Assembly: GCA_902765005.1 (NCBI GenBank)
Contig: CACWYB010000009.1
Location: forward strand, 1 to 63,628
Origin: an uncultured Eubacteriales bacterium
GTDB lineage: Bacteria; Bacillota; Clostridia; Christensenellales; CAG-138
Direction of reading: 5' to 3'
Length of the DNA stretch: 63,628 bases
Numbering within the stretch: the stretch's first letter is position 1; each line of letters opens with the position of its first letter. The notes beneath the pieces were generated by a model. The model had not been told where the DNA came from, made no database searches, and was given only the letters and a program-made list of their open reading frames with translations. Position numbers and translations under genes: made by a program. Positions 1 to 7,909 of the stretch are shown piece after piece.

Positions 1-508
1 CCACCTGGGCACCCAGCTGGGCTTCCTCATGGCGGCCTATGAGATGAACCAGTACAAGGACGCCTACCAGGCGGCCATCATCGACAACGCCAAGTTCTTC
101 GCCAAGGCCCTCAAAGCCCAGGGTCTGGACGTGAAGGGCGACCCCGCCATCGACTACACCGAGACCCACCAGGTCATCGTGGGCGTTGGCTACGGCGACG
201 GTCCCGAGATCGCCGAGCGCCTGGAGAAGAACAACATCATCGTCAACTACCAGGCCACGCCCGACGAGGAAGGCTTCACCGCCTCCGGCGCCCTGCGCAT
301 GGGCATGAGCGAAATGACCCGCTTCGGCTTCGGCCATGCGGAGTTCGAGAAGCTGGCCGAGCTCATGGCGGACTGCATCCTCCGGAACAAGAACATCGCC
401 GAGGAAGTCATCGCCCTGCGCAGCCAGCACCTTGACATGCAGTACTGCTTCACCGACGCCGAGTTCGAGAAGGCGCTGGGCAAGCTCTCCACCCTCATCG
501 AGAAATAA
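1..508 (+). CDS. glyA: Serine hydroxymethyltransferase-like protein, C-terminal part (5' truncated)
   Basis: The frame is open from base 2, so the N-terminus and the PLP lysine lie outside the window. About 168 residues remain. They match the C-terminal domain of the SHMT fold: a segment with NNIIVNYQATPDE, followed by a TASGALRMG stretch and GFG, which corresponds to the substrate-carboxylate region of SHMT (usual pattern TSGIRIGT). SHMT interconverts serine and glycine using tetrahydrofolate. It sits 25 nt upstream of gcvH and heads the glycine cleavage operon, so glycine/one-carbon exchange is the natural role. The match to canonical GlyA is not perfect, so a divergent SHMT-like enzyme is possible. 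Confidence 0.75.
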   Translation, partial: HLGTQLGFLMAAYEMNQYKDAYQAAIIDNAKFFAKALKAQGLDVKGDPAIDYTETHQVIVGVGYGDGPEIAERLEKNNIIVNYQATPDEEGFTASGALRMGMSEMTRFGFGHAEFEKLAELMADCILRNKNIAEEVIALRSQHLDMQYCFTDAEFEKALGKLSTLIEK

Positions 509-533
509 AAAATCTATTTAGGAGGAAATTGTT

Positions 534-911
534 ATGACTATCAATCCCGATCTCAAGTACTCCAAGTCCCATGAGTGGGTCAAGATGGACGGCGATGTGG
601 CCGTCATCGGCATCTCCGACTTTGCCCAGGACGCCTTGGGCGACCTGGTGTTCGTGAACCTGCCCCAGGTGGGCGACGAAGTCACCGCCGGCGAAGCCTT
701 CGGCGATGTGGAATCCGTGAAGGCCGTGTCCGATTTGATGAGCCCCGTTTCCGGCACCGTGTGCGCGATCAACGAGGAGCTTCTGGACGCCCCCGAGAGC
801 CTGAACAACGATCCCTACGGCGCCTGGATCATCAAGGTGGAGAACATCACCGGCACCGAGGAGCTGCTGGACGCTGCCGCTTACGAAGCGCACTGCGCCG
901 CGGAGGCATAA
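534..911 (+). CDS. gcvH: Glycine cleavage system H protein
   Basis: A 125-residue lipoyl carrier that shuttles the aminomethyl group between the P, T and L proteins. The lipoylation motif ESVKAVSD is present with the modified lysine at residue 63, the usual place in GcvH. Length and the SHEWVK N-terminal motif are typical. The start is preceded by AGGAGG at about 522-527. It is followed after only 3 nt by gcvPA. The operon also carries a lipoate ligase and an E3 enzyme that would act on this protein. Confidence 0.97.
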   Translation: MTINPDLKYSKSHEWVKMDGDVAVIGISDFAQDALGDLVFVNLPQVGDEVTAGEAFGDVESVKAVSDLMSPVSGTVCAINEELLDAPESLNNDPYGAWIIKVENITGTEELLDAAAYEAHCAAEA

Positions 912-914
912 GGC

Positions 915-2228
915 ATGGGCAGCTACGTTCCTTCCACCCAGGAACAGCGGCTGGAAATGCTTCACGCCATCGGGCTCAAATCGTTCCGGGACCTGTATAA
1001 GGACGTGCCCCAAAGCATGTACCTGGACAGGCCCCTGGACCTGCCCGAGGGAAAGAGCGAGCTGGAAGTGAGCCAGGCCGTCCAGGCCATGGCCCGCAAG
1101 AACAAGGTCTATGACACCATCCTTCGGGGCGCCGGCGCCTACGACCACTATATCCCCAGCATCGTGAAGTACATCCCCGCCAAGGAGGAGTTCCTCACCG
1201 CCTACACCCCCTACCAGGCTGAAATCAGCCAGGGCGTGCTTCAGTCCATCTTCGAGTACCAGACCGAGATCTGCGAGCTCACGGGCATGGACGTGTCCAA
1301 CGCTTCCGTCTACGACGGCGCCACCGCCGCCGCCGAGGCCTGCGCCATGGCCCGGGATCGTAAACGCCGCCTGACCCTAATCTCCGGCGCCGCCCACCCG
1401 GATGTGATCAACACCATCCGCACCTACGCCTACGGCACCAACGACGAGATCAAGATCATCCCCGTGAAGGACGGCAAAACGGACCCGGACGCCCTCAAAG
1501 CCATGCTCACTCCGGAGGTTTCCGCCGTCTACGTGCAGCAGCCCAACTTCTTCGGCCTCTTTGAGGATGCCGAAGCCATGGCCGCTCCCGTTCACGAGGC
1601 CGGCGCCCTCTACATCCTGGGCTGCAACCCCATCGCCCTGGGCATCATGAAGACCCCGAAGGACATGGGTGCGGACATCGCCGTGGGCGAAGGCCAGCCT
1701 CTGGGCCTGCCCATCGCCTTTGGCGGCCCCTACCTGGGCTTCATGGCCACCACCACCAAGCACATGCGCAAGCTCCCCGGCCGTATCGTGGGCGAGACCA
1801 CGGACGACGCCGGCAACCGGGCCTACGTGCTGTCCCTCCAGGCCCGGGAGCAGCATATCCGCCGGGAGAAGGCCGGCAGCAACATCTGCTCCAACGAGGC
1901 GCTCTGCGCCCTGACCGCCGGGGTGTACCTGGCCGCCATGGGTCCGGAAGGTTTGAAGGAAGTGGCCGAAAGCTCCATGGCCAAGGCCCACTACCTGTGC
2001 CGGGAGCTCACCAAGCTCCCCGGCGTGAAGCTGCGCTATGACGCCCCCTTCTTCCATGAGTTCCTGCTGGATATGCCCAAGGCTGACGAAATCCTCTCGG
2101 CTCTGGACAAGAAGAACATCCTGGGCGGCCTGCCCTTCGACGGCGGCATCCTCTGGTGCGCCACGGAGAAGGTATCCAAACAGACCCTGGATGAGGTCGT
2201 TGCCATCGTAAAGGGGGTGCTTGCATGA
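915..2228 (+). CDS. gcvPA: Glycine dehydrogenase (decarboxylating) subunit 1
   Basis: 437 residues, the N-terminal half of the split P protein as found in Bacillota and archaea. It forms a heterotetramer with GcvPB that decarboxylates glycine and passes the aminomethyl group to lipoyl-GcvH. Typical features are the YTPYQAEISQG motif, the SVYDGATAAAEA helix and GEGQPLGLP. The PLP lysine is in the partner subunit. Its stop overlaps the gcvPB start by 4 nt (ATGA), indicating translational coupling. Confidence 0.96.
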   Translation: MGSYVPSTQEQRLEMLHAIGLKSFRDLYKDVPQSMYLDRPLDLPEGKSELEVSQAVQAMARKNKVYDTILRGAGAYDHYIPSIVKYIPAKEEFLTAYTPYQAEISQGVLQSIFEYQTEICELTGMDVSNASVYDGATAAAEACAMARDRKRRLTLISGAAHPDVINTIRTYAYGTNDEIKIIPVKDGKTDPDALKAMLTPEVSAVYVQQPNFFGLFEDAEAMAAPVHEAGALYILGCNPIALGIMKTPKDMGADIAVGEGQPLGLPIAFGGPYLGFMATTTKHMRKLPGRIVGETTDDAGNRAYVLSLQAREQHIRREKAGSNICSNEALCALTAGVYLAAMGPEGLKEVAESSMAKAHYLCRELTKLPGVKLRYDAPFFHEFLLDMPKADEILSALDKKNILGGLPFDGGILWCATEKVSKQTLDEVVAIVKGVLA

Positions 2229-3628
2229 AGCTGATCTTTGAAAAGAGCGTGCCCGGCCGCCGCTGCGCCATCCTGCCCGCCTGCGACGTGGAGAAGGTAG
2301 AGCTTCCCGCCGAACTGAAGCGGGACGCCGCCCCCCTGCTCCCCGAGATGAGCGAGACCGACGTGAGCCGCCACTACACGGAGCTGAACCAGCACGTCCA
2401 CGGGGTGAACTGCGGGTTCTACCCCCTGGGCTCCTGCACCATGAAGTACAACCCCCGCATCGACGAGGAAATGGCGGCCCTGCCCGGCTTCACCGGCATC
2501 CACCCCCTGGCCCCCCAGGCCGCGGTGGAAGGCTGCGAAGAGGTCATCGCCACGGCCCGGAAGTACCTCTGCGAGATCACCGGCATGGCGGACATGACCT
2601 TCCAGCCCGCGGCCGGCGCCCACGGCGAGTTCACCGGCGTGCTGCTCATCAAGCAGTATCACGATTCCCGGAACGACACCAAGCGGACCAAGATCATCGT
2701 CCCCGACTCCGCCCACGGCACCAACCCTGCCACGGCGGCCATGTGCGGCTACCAGGTGGTAAACATCCCCTCGGCCCCCGACGGCTGCGTGGATCTGGAA
2801 GCCCTCAAGAGCGTCCTGGGCGACGACACGGCGGGCCTCATGCTCACCAACCCCAACACCGTGGGTATCTTCGATGAGAACATCCTGGAGATCACCCGCC
2901 TCGTTCATGAGGCCGGCGGCCTGTGCTACTACGACGGCGCCAACCTGAACGCCGTCATGGGCGTGGTCCGGCCCGGGGACATGGGCTTTGACTGCGTCCA
3001 TCTGAACCTGCACAAGACCTTCGCCACCCCCCATGGCGGCGGCGGTCCCGGCGCCGGCGCGGTGGGCTGCAAGTCCTTCCTCGCCCCCTTCCTGCCCCAC
3101 TCCGCCCTCATGGAGGAGCCGGGCCATATCCAGGTCAGGGGCTTTAGAGGCAACTTCCTGGTGGTGGTCCGGGCCCTGGCGTACCTTCTCACCCTGGGTC
3201 GGGAGGGCGTGCCCGAGGCGGCCCAGAACGCGGTCCTCAACGCCAACTACCTGATGCACCGGATCAAGGGCACCTTCGCCCCCGCCTTCGACCGGATCTG
3301 CATGCACGAGTTCGTGCTGGATCTCTCCGAGTACAAGAAGGCGACCGGCGTGTCCGCTCTCGATGTGGCCAAGTCCCTCATCGACTACGGCATGCATCCG
3401 CCTACGATGTACTTCCCCCTCATCGTCCATGAGGCCCTCATGCTGGAGCCCACGGAGACGGAGAGCAAGGAGACCCTGGACTGGGCCGCGGACGTGTTCC
3501 GTGCCCTCTACGAGCTGGGGTATAAGGACCCTGCCTTCATGCACGCCGCCCCCCACAACGCCCAGATCGGCCGTCCCGATGAGGTGAAGGCCGCCCGGAC
3601 GCCCATCGTGCGCTACACCAAGGCATGA
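2225..3628 (+). CDS. gcvPB: Glycine dehydrogenase (decarboxylating) subunit 2
   Basis: 467 residues, the catalytic PLP subunit of the split P protein. The Schiff-base lysine lies in HLNLHKTFATPHGGGGPG, around residue 266. The FYPLGSCTMKYNP motif near residue 70 is diagnostic for the family. It overlaps gcvPA by 4 nt and lplA by 4 nt, so P1, P2 and the lipoate ligase are coupled. No gcvT is visible; it would be expected upstream, outside the window. Confidence 0.97.
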   Translation: MKLIFEKSVPGRRCAILPACDVEKVELPAELKRDAAPLLPEMSETDVSRHYTELNQHVHGVNCGFYPLGSCTMKYNPRIDEEMAALPGFTGIHPLAPQAAVEGCEEVIATARKYLCEITGMADMTFQPAAGAHGEFTGVLLIKQYHDSRNDTKRTKIIVPDSAHGTNPATAAMCGYQVVNIPSAPDGCVDLEALKSVLGDDTAGLMLTNPNTVGIFDENILEITRLVHEAGGLCYYDGANLNAVMGVVRPGDMGFDCVHLNLHKTFATPHGGGGPGAGAVGCKSFLAPFLPHSALMEEPGHIQVRGFRGNFLVVVRALAYLLTLGREGVPEAAQNAVLNANYLMHRIKGTFAPAFDRICMHEFVLDLSEYKKATGVSALDVAKSLIDYGMHPPTMYFPLIVHEALMLEPTETESKETLDWAADVFRALYELGYKDPAFMHAAPHNAQIGRPDEVKAARTPIVRYTKA

Positions 3629-4599
3629 TCGAACGGCTGTTGACCTTCGAAAGCGGGTCCTTCGACCCCTTCGAAAACTTAGCCATTGAGCAGCACCTGC
3701 TGAAAACCCAAAGCAGCGGGTGCTGCCTTTTGTACCTGTGGCAGAACCAGAACACCGTGGTCATCGGCAAAAACCAGAACCCCTATTCGGAATGCCGGGT
3801 GGCCCTGCTGGAAGCGGAGGGCGGGCATTTAGCGCGCCGGCTTTCCGGCGGCGGGGCGGTGTTTCACGACCTGGGGAACCTGAACTTCACCTTCCTCGTG
3901 CCCACGGCAGACTACGATCTTGCCAAGCAGCAGCGGGTGCTTCTGACCGCCTGCCAAAGCTTCGGTATCCCGGCAGAGCTTTCCGGCCGAAACGACCTGC
4001 TGGCCGACGGCCGCAAGTTCTCCGGCAACGCCTTCTACCACAACGGCCCCCACTCCTACCACCACGGCACCCTGCTGGTGGATGTGGACGGGGAGAAGCT
4101 CGCTCGCTATCTCACCCCCTCCCGGGCCAAGCTGGCCGCCAAGGGGGTCGCCTCCGTTCGTTCCCGGGTGGTGAATCTGCTGGAGCTCTGCCCGACCCTG
4201 ACCATCGACGGCCTGAAGAAGGCGCTGGTGGCTGCCTTTGAGCAGGTCTATGGTCTGCCCAGCGCGCCGCGCCGCTTCACCGAGGCGGATGACAAGAGGG
4301 TACAGGAGCTGCGGGAGATCTATCAAAGCCCCGCCTGGCGCCTGGGAAAGCGCTTTGACTGCACCTTTCGGTGCGAGGACCGCTTCAGCTGGGGGAGCGT
4401 GGAGATCGAGCTCACCTTGGCCGAAGGCCGGGTGCAGCGGGCCGTCGTCTATTCCGACGACATGGACTTTGCCTTCCCGCCGGCCCTGGAGCAGGCCCTC
4501 ACCGGCTGCCCGTTGAACGGGGTTGACCTTGCCCAGGCCCTCACTTCCGTTCCCCACGGGGCGGACATCCTCACCTTATTACAGCAACAGGAGATGTAA
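3625..4599 (+). CDS. lplA: Lipoate-protein ligase A
   Basis: 324 residues. LplA activates lipoate with ATP and attaches it to a target lysine, here most likely the GcvH encoded upstream. The conserved RRLSGGGAVFHDLGNLNFTF block is present near residue 71, as are GRNDLLADGRKFSGNA and the HHGTLL motif. The C-terminal accessory domain is retained (residues about 250-324), so it should be a full LplA and not an LplA-N-only form. Its start overlaps the gcvPB stop by 4 nt, which ties lipoylation directly to glycine cleavage. Confidence 0.95.
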   Translation: MIERLLTFESGSFDPFENLAIEQHLLKTQSSGCCLLYLWQNQNTVVIGKNQNPYSECRVALLEAEGGHLARRLSGGGAVFHDLGNLNFTFLVPTADYDLAKQQRVLLTACQSFGIPAELSGRNDLLADGRKFSGNAFYHNGPHSYHHGTLLVDVDGEKLARYLTPSRAKLAAKGVASVRSRVVNLLELCPTLTIDGLKKALVAAFEQVYGLPSAPRRFTEADDKRVQELREIYQSPAWRLGKRFDCTFRCEDRFSWGSVEIELTLAEGRVQRAVVYSDDMDFAFPPALEQALTGCPLNGVDLAQALTSVPHGADILTLLQQQEM

Positions 4600-4606
4600 A
4601 AAAGCT

Positions 4607-5986
4607 ATGTTCGATTTTGATCTTATCGTCATCGGCGCCGGTCCCGGGGGCTACGAGGCCGTGCTGCACGCCGCCAAGCTGGGGCTTAAGGCCGCCGTGG
4701 TGGAGAAGCGGGACGTGGGCGGCACCTGCCTCAACCGGGGCTGCATCCCCACCAAGGCCCTGCTCCACGCTTCCGGCGTCTATGAGGAAGCGAAGAGCGG
4801 CTCGGCCCTGGGCGTGGATGCCGAGAACCTTTCCTATGACCTTCCCGCCATGTTCGCCTACAAGCAGCAGGTGGTGGAGAAGCTCCGCGCCGGGGTGGAA
4901 GGGCTCTTCAAGTCCGCCAAGGTAACTCTGCTGCGGGGCGCCGGCACCCTGACCGGTCCCAACACCGTGCAGGTTGCCGGAGAGAATGAGGGCGTCTACA
5001 CCGCCCAAAGCATCCTGCTGGCCACGGGTTCCGTGCCCGCCCGGCCGCCCATTCCCGGTTTGGATCTGCCCGGCGTCATGACCTCCGATGAGCTGCTAAA
5101 CGGCGAAGGCGGCGCCTTCTCCTCCCTGGTCATCATTGGCGGCGGCGTCATCGGCATGGAGTTCGCCACCTTCTACAGCGATCTGGGCGTGTCCGTCACG
5201 GTGGTGGAGGGCCTGGATCGGCTGCTCCCCAACATGGACCGGGAGCTGGGGCAAAACCTGGCCATGATCATGAAGAAGCGGGGCGTGCAGATCTTCACCG
5301 GGGCCATGGTGAAAAATCTGGAGACCACGGACGCGGGCCTGCAGGTGAACTTCGAAACCCGCGGCCAGCTCCAGTCCGTCACCGGAGAGAAGGTCCTCTG
5401 CGCCATCGGCCGCAGCCCCTACACCGCCGGGCTCTTCGGCGAGGGCGTGAACGTGGAGATGGACCGGCGCCGCATCCACGTAAACGAGCGGCTTGAAACC
5501 AGCATCCCCGGGGTGTACGCCATCGGCGACGTTTCCTCCCCGGTGCAGCTGGCCCACGTGGCCACGGCCCAGGGCATCTACGCCGTGAACGAGATCGCCG
5601 GCAGGAAAAACGAGATCGACCTCAGCTTGGTGCCGGGCTGCGTGTACACCCGGCCGGAGATCGCCGCGGTGGGGCTCACCGAAGCGGACGCCAAGGCCCA
5701 GAACATCCCGGTGAAGACCGCCAAAGCCCTTATGTCCGCCAACGGCCGGACCGTGATTCTGAACGGGGACCGGGGCTTTATGAAGCTCGTTGCCCACGCC
5801 GAGACCAGGAAGCTCCTGGGCGCCCAGCTCATGTGCGTCAACGCTTCGGACATGATCTCCCAGCTTTCCGAGGCTATTGCGGGCGGCCTCACCCCCGCAG
5901 ACTTGCTCAAGGCCATGCGCCCCCATCCCACCTTTGAGGAGGCCTTGACCGGGGCGCTGGAAGAGCTGGAAAGCAAGCTGGGTTAA
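4607..5986 (+). CDS. lpdA: Dihydrolipoyl dehydrogenase (E3/L protein)
   Basis: 459 residues, FAD-dependent reoxidation of dihydrolipoyl-GcvH with NAD+. The N-terminal FAD site GAGPGGYEA, the redox disulfide GGTCLNRGCIPTK (Cys41 and Cys46), the NAD site IGGGVIGMEFA and the C-terminal HPTFEE His-Glu motif are all present. I chose ATG 4607 over an in-frame start 84 nt upstream because MFDFDLIVIGAGPGG is the family N-terminus and AGGAG lies at 4589-4593. It is the last gene of the operon and is followed by a terminator. Confidence 0.96.
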   Translation: MFDFDLIVIGAGPGGYEAVLHAAKLGLKAAVVEKRDVGGTCLNRGCIPTKALLHASGVYEEAKSGSALGVDAENLSYDLPAMFAYKQQVVEKLRAGVEGLFKSAKVTLLRGAGTLTGPNTVQVAGENEGVYTAQSILLATGSVPARPPIPGLDLPGVMTSDELLNGEGGAFSSLVIIGGGVIGMEFATFYSDLGVSVTVVEGLDRLLPNMDRELGQNLAMIMKKRGVQIFTGAMVKNLETTDAGLQVNFETRGQLQSVTGEKVLCAIGRSPYTAGLFGEGVNVEMDRRRIHVNERLETSIPGVYAIGDVSSPVQLAHVATAQGIYAVNEIAGRKNEIDLSLVPGCVYTRPEIAAVGLTEADAKAQNIPVKTAKALMSANGRTVILNGDRGFMKLVAHAETRKLLGAQLMCVNASDMISQLSEAIAGGLTPADLLKAMRPHPTFEEALTGALEELESKLG

Positions 5987-6017
5987 CTCTTCCTCTTAAC
6001 CGGATCAACCGAATAAA

Positions 6018-6045
6018 AGGGCCATGCTACACATGGCCCTTTTTT
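6018..6045 (+). terminator. Intrinsic terminator of the gcv operon
   Basis: Nine-bp stem AGGGCCATG/CATGGCCCT with a CTACA loop, followed directly by six T residues, 31 nt after the lpdA stop. Confidence 0.9.
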
Positions 6046-6135
6046 GCGCGGTTTTCCGGTTTCCCCCAAAAAGTCAGCTGCAACCTTTTTCACGGGAAGG
6101 CGGTGTTATGGGCAAAGGACAAAGGAGATACGCGC

Positions 6136-7086
6136 ATGAAACGAATCAGCATACTGCTGCTGGCCCTGCTGCTCACGGCAGGCTGCCTTTCAAAAACTCC
6201 GTCGCAAAGCGAGGGCGCAGACAAGCCCGCCCCGCAGGACAAGCCCCCAGCGCTCACGGTGGTCTCGGGCGAAAACCAAACCCAGGCCACCCTCAGCACC
6301 TACTCCTGGAGCTGGCCCAACCCGGACGGCACCAGCACCGGCGTAGAGGCCGACGGCCTGCACCCCCTGGACATGATGGATCGGCTCACGCCCCTGCTCC
6401 CGGAGGAGGGGCAACCCTTGACACTGTGCTTTGAGCTGGGCGCGCTGACGCTGGACCGGCTGACGATCCGCCGCTGGGACCTTTCCAGCGCCGGCGACCC
6501 GGCCCAATATGACAGCGGCTTCACGCTCCTTCCCTTCACGCAAAGCGGGAACGCCGTCACGGTGGAGCTGCCCGAGGAAAGCAGCGGCATCTTCGAGGTT
6601 CACGCCTACTTCACCGGCGAAAGCCGGGGGGACGGCTACTACGCCTTCTGCCTGCAGGGCCCCGAGGCGTCCGCGGAAGGGGAGGAGATTCCCTTTGAAA
6701 GCCAGCCCGTGCGCATCGTTTGGCGGGAGAACCTGGGGGAGCAGCCCCAAACCCAAATCCTCCGCACGCCGGCGGAGCTGACAGAAGCCCTGGGGGAGGA
6801 GGAGGCCTATGAGAGCAGCTCCGATCTGCTGGACGAGCTGAAGGCCAGCTATACCGAACCCTTCTTCTCCGCGCGGGAACTGCTCCTGCTTCGGCTGGAG
6901 GAGGGCAGCGGCTCCATCTCCCACCAGGTCACCTCCGTGTTTCGGGCCCCCAACGGCGTCACCGTCACGGTCCAACGCCACGTCCCGGAGATTTGCACCG
7001 CCGACATGGCCGCCTGGCTCCTGTTCGTGAGCCTTCCCCAGGGCACGGTTTCGGCGTCTGACGCGGTAACGGTTGTTGTTCAATAA
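6136..7086 (+). CDS. Putative lipoprotein of unknown function
   Basis: 316 residues starting at ATG 6136, preceded by AAAGGAG (6121-6127). The N-terminus is a classic lipoprotein signal: MKR, a run of hydrophobic residues, then LLTAGC with the lipidated Cys at residue 17. The mature part is rich in Pro, Glu and Gly and looks like beta-structured extracellular sequence; it ends in hydrophobic and Val-rich strands. I do not recognise a named domain. It stands alone between the gcv terminator and a convergent gene, so context gives no function. Confidence 0.8.
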   Translation: MKRISILLLALLLTAGCLSKTPSQSEGADKPAPQDKPPALTVVSGENQTQATLSTYSWSWPNPDGTSTGVEADGLHPLDMMDRLTPLLPEEGQPLTLCFELGALTLDRLTIRRWDLSSAGDPAQYDSGFTLLPFTQSGNAVTVELPEESSGIFEVHAYFTGESRGDGYYAFCLQGPEASAEGEEIPFESQPVRIVWRENLGEQPQTQILRTPAELTEALGEEEAYESSSDLLDELKASYTEPFFSARELLLLRLEEGSGSISHQVTSVFRAPNGVTVTVQRHVPEICTADMAAWLLFVSLPQGTVSASDAVTVVVQ

Positions 7087-7186
7087 AGTGTTTTCTTGCA
7101 GCTTTTTCTTTTCGGTAATACCTTGTTGGAACGAAAGAGTCCTTTTACTTAGCATCACGCTCTTGGCGGTTTGAGGGAAAAGAAGC

Positions 7187-7224
7187 AAAAAAGAGATCAT
7201 GGTATGCGCCATGACCTCTTTTTT
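7187..7224. terminator. Bidirectional terminator between convergent genes
   Basis: Twelve-bp stem AAGAGATCATGG/CCATGACCTCTT with one mismatch, a six-base loop, A-run on the left and T-run on the right. It can serve both the lipoprotein gene and the leftward HAD gene. Confidence 0.8.
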
Positions 7225-7288
7225 CTGTAGGCTTTTCTTTTTGGGCGACTTTTTCCTTTTCACCTGAAAAGAAAAAGCCGCAGAAAAG

Positions 7289-7909
7289 TTATCCTTCTAC
7301 CTCAATCCCCAATTCCTTCAGCTCTCTACGAAGCCGGCCCATGTCCCCCCGGTGGACGATGGCCTGCATGCCCAGGCGGCGGGCCGCCTCCACGTTGGCC
7401 GGGTTGTCGTCGATGAACACGCAGCTTTCCGCCGCCAACCCAAAGGTCTGTAAAAACAACTCGTATATCTCGTGCTCCGGCTTCAGCAGCCGATAGTCCG
7501 AGGACACGAACCGCCGCGCCCGGGGCAGATACTCGCTGCCGGGGATCAGGTCAAAATAGGTGTGGAAATCCTGGGACGCGTTGGACAGCACATACAGGGG
7601 ATACCCCTTGTCGTGGAGCTCTTTGACCAGCTCCTTCGCCCCGGGCATGGGGATCACTCTCTCCCACCAGCGGAACACCAGCTCCCGGGCTGCCCCGTGG
7701 AGCCGCTGGGGAAGCCGCTGGCAGGCGCTGCTCACCACGTCCTCGCCGGTGATGTCCCCCCGATCAAAGGCCACCCACTCCCAGCCCCTGAAGACCTCCT
7801 GGAGCAGGGCCTGGGCGTCCGCCCCGGTGTAGCCAAGCCTTGCGATGAACTTAGGCGGGGCAAAGTCCATGAGGACCTGCCCCATGTCGAACACGATATT
7901 CAGCTTCAT
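7289..7909 (-). CDS. HAD-superfamily hydrolase (subfamily IA, YihX-like)
   Basis: 206 residues. The nucleophile motif FDMGQVL places Asp8 as the attacking residue, with Gly at the +2 position; this D-x-G pattern also occurs in YihX-type sugar-phosphate phosphatases, so it need not mean loss of activity. Motif II (LSNAS), the lysine of motif III and motif IV FIDDNPANVEAA are present. The start overlaps the stop of the upstream ABC permease by 4 nt (ATGA), so it is translated with the importer. This suggests a phosphorylated ligand or metabolite linked to the transported substrate. The exact substrate cannot be read from sequence. Confidence 0.85.
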   Translation of the reverse strand: MKLNIVFDMGQVLMDFAPPKFIARLGYTGADAQALLQEVFRGWEWVAFDRGDITGEDVVSSACQRLPQRLHGAARELVFRWWERVIPMPGAKELVKELHDKGYPLYVLSNASQDFHTYFDLIPGSEYLPRARRFVSSDYRLLKPEHEIYELFLQTFGLAAESCVFIDDNPANVEAARRLGMQAIVHRGDMGRLRRELKELGIEVEG

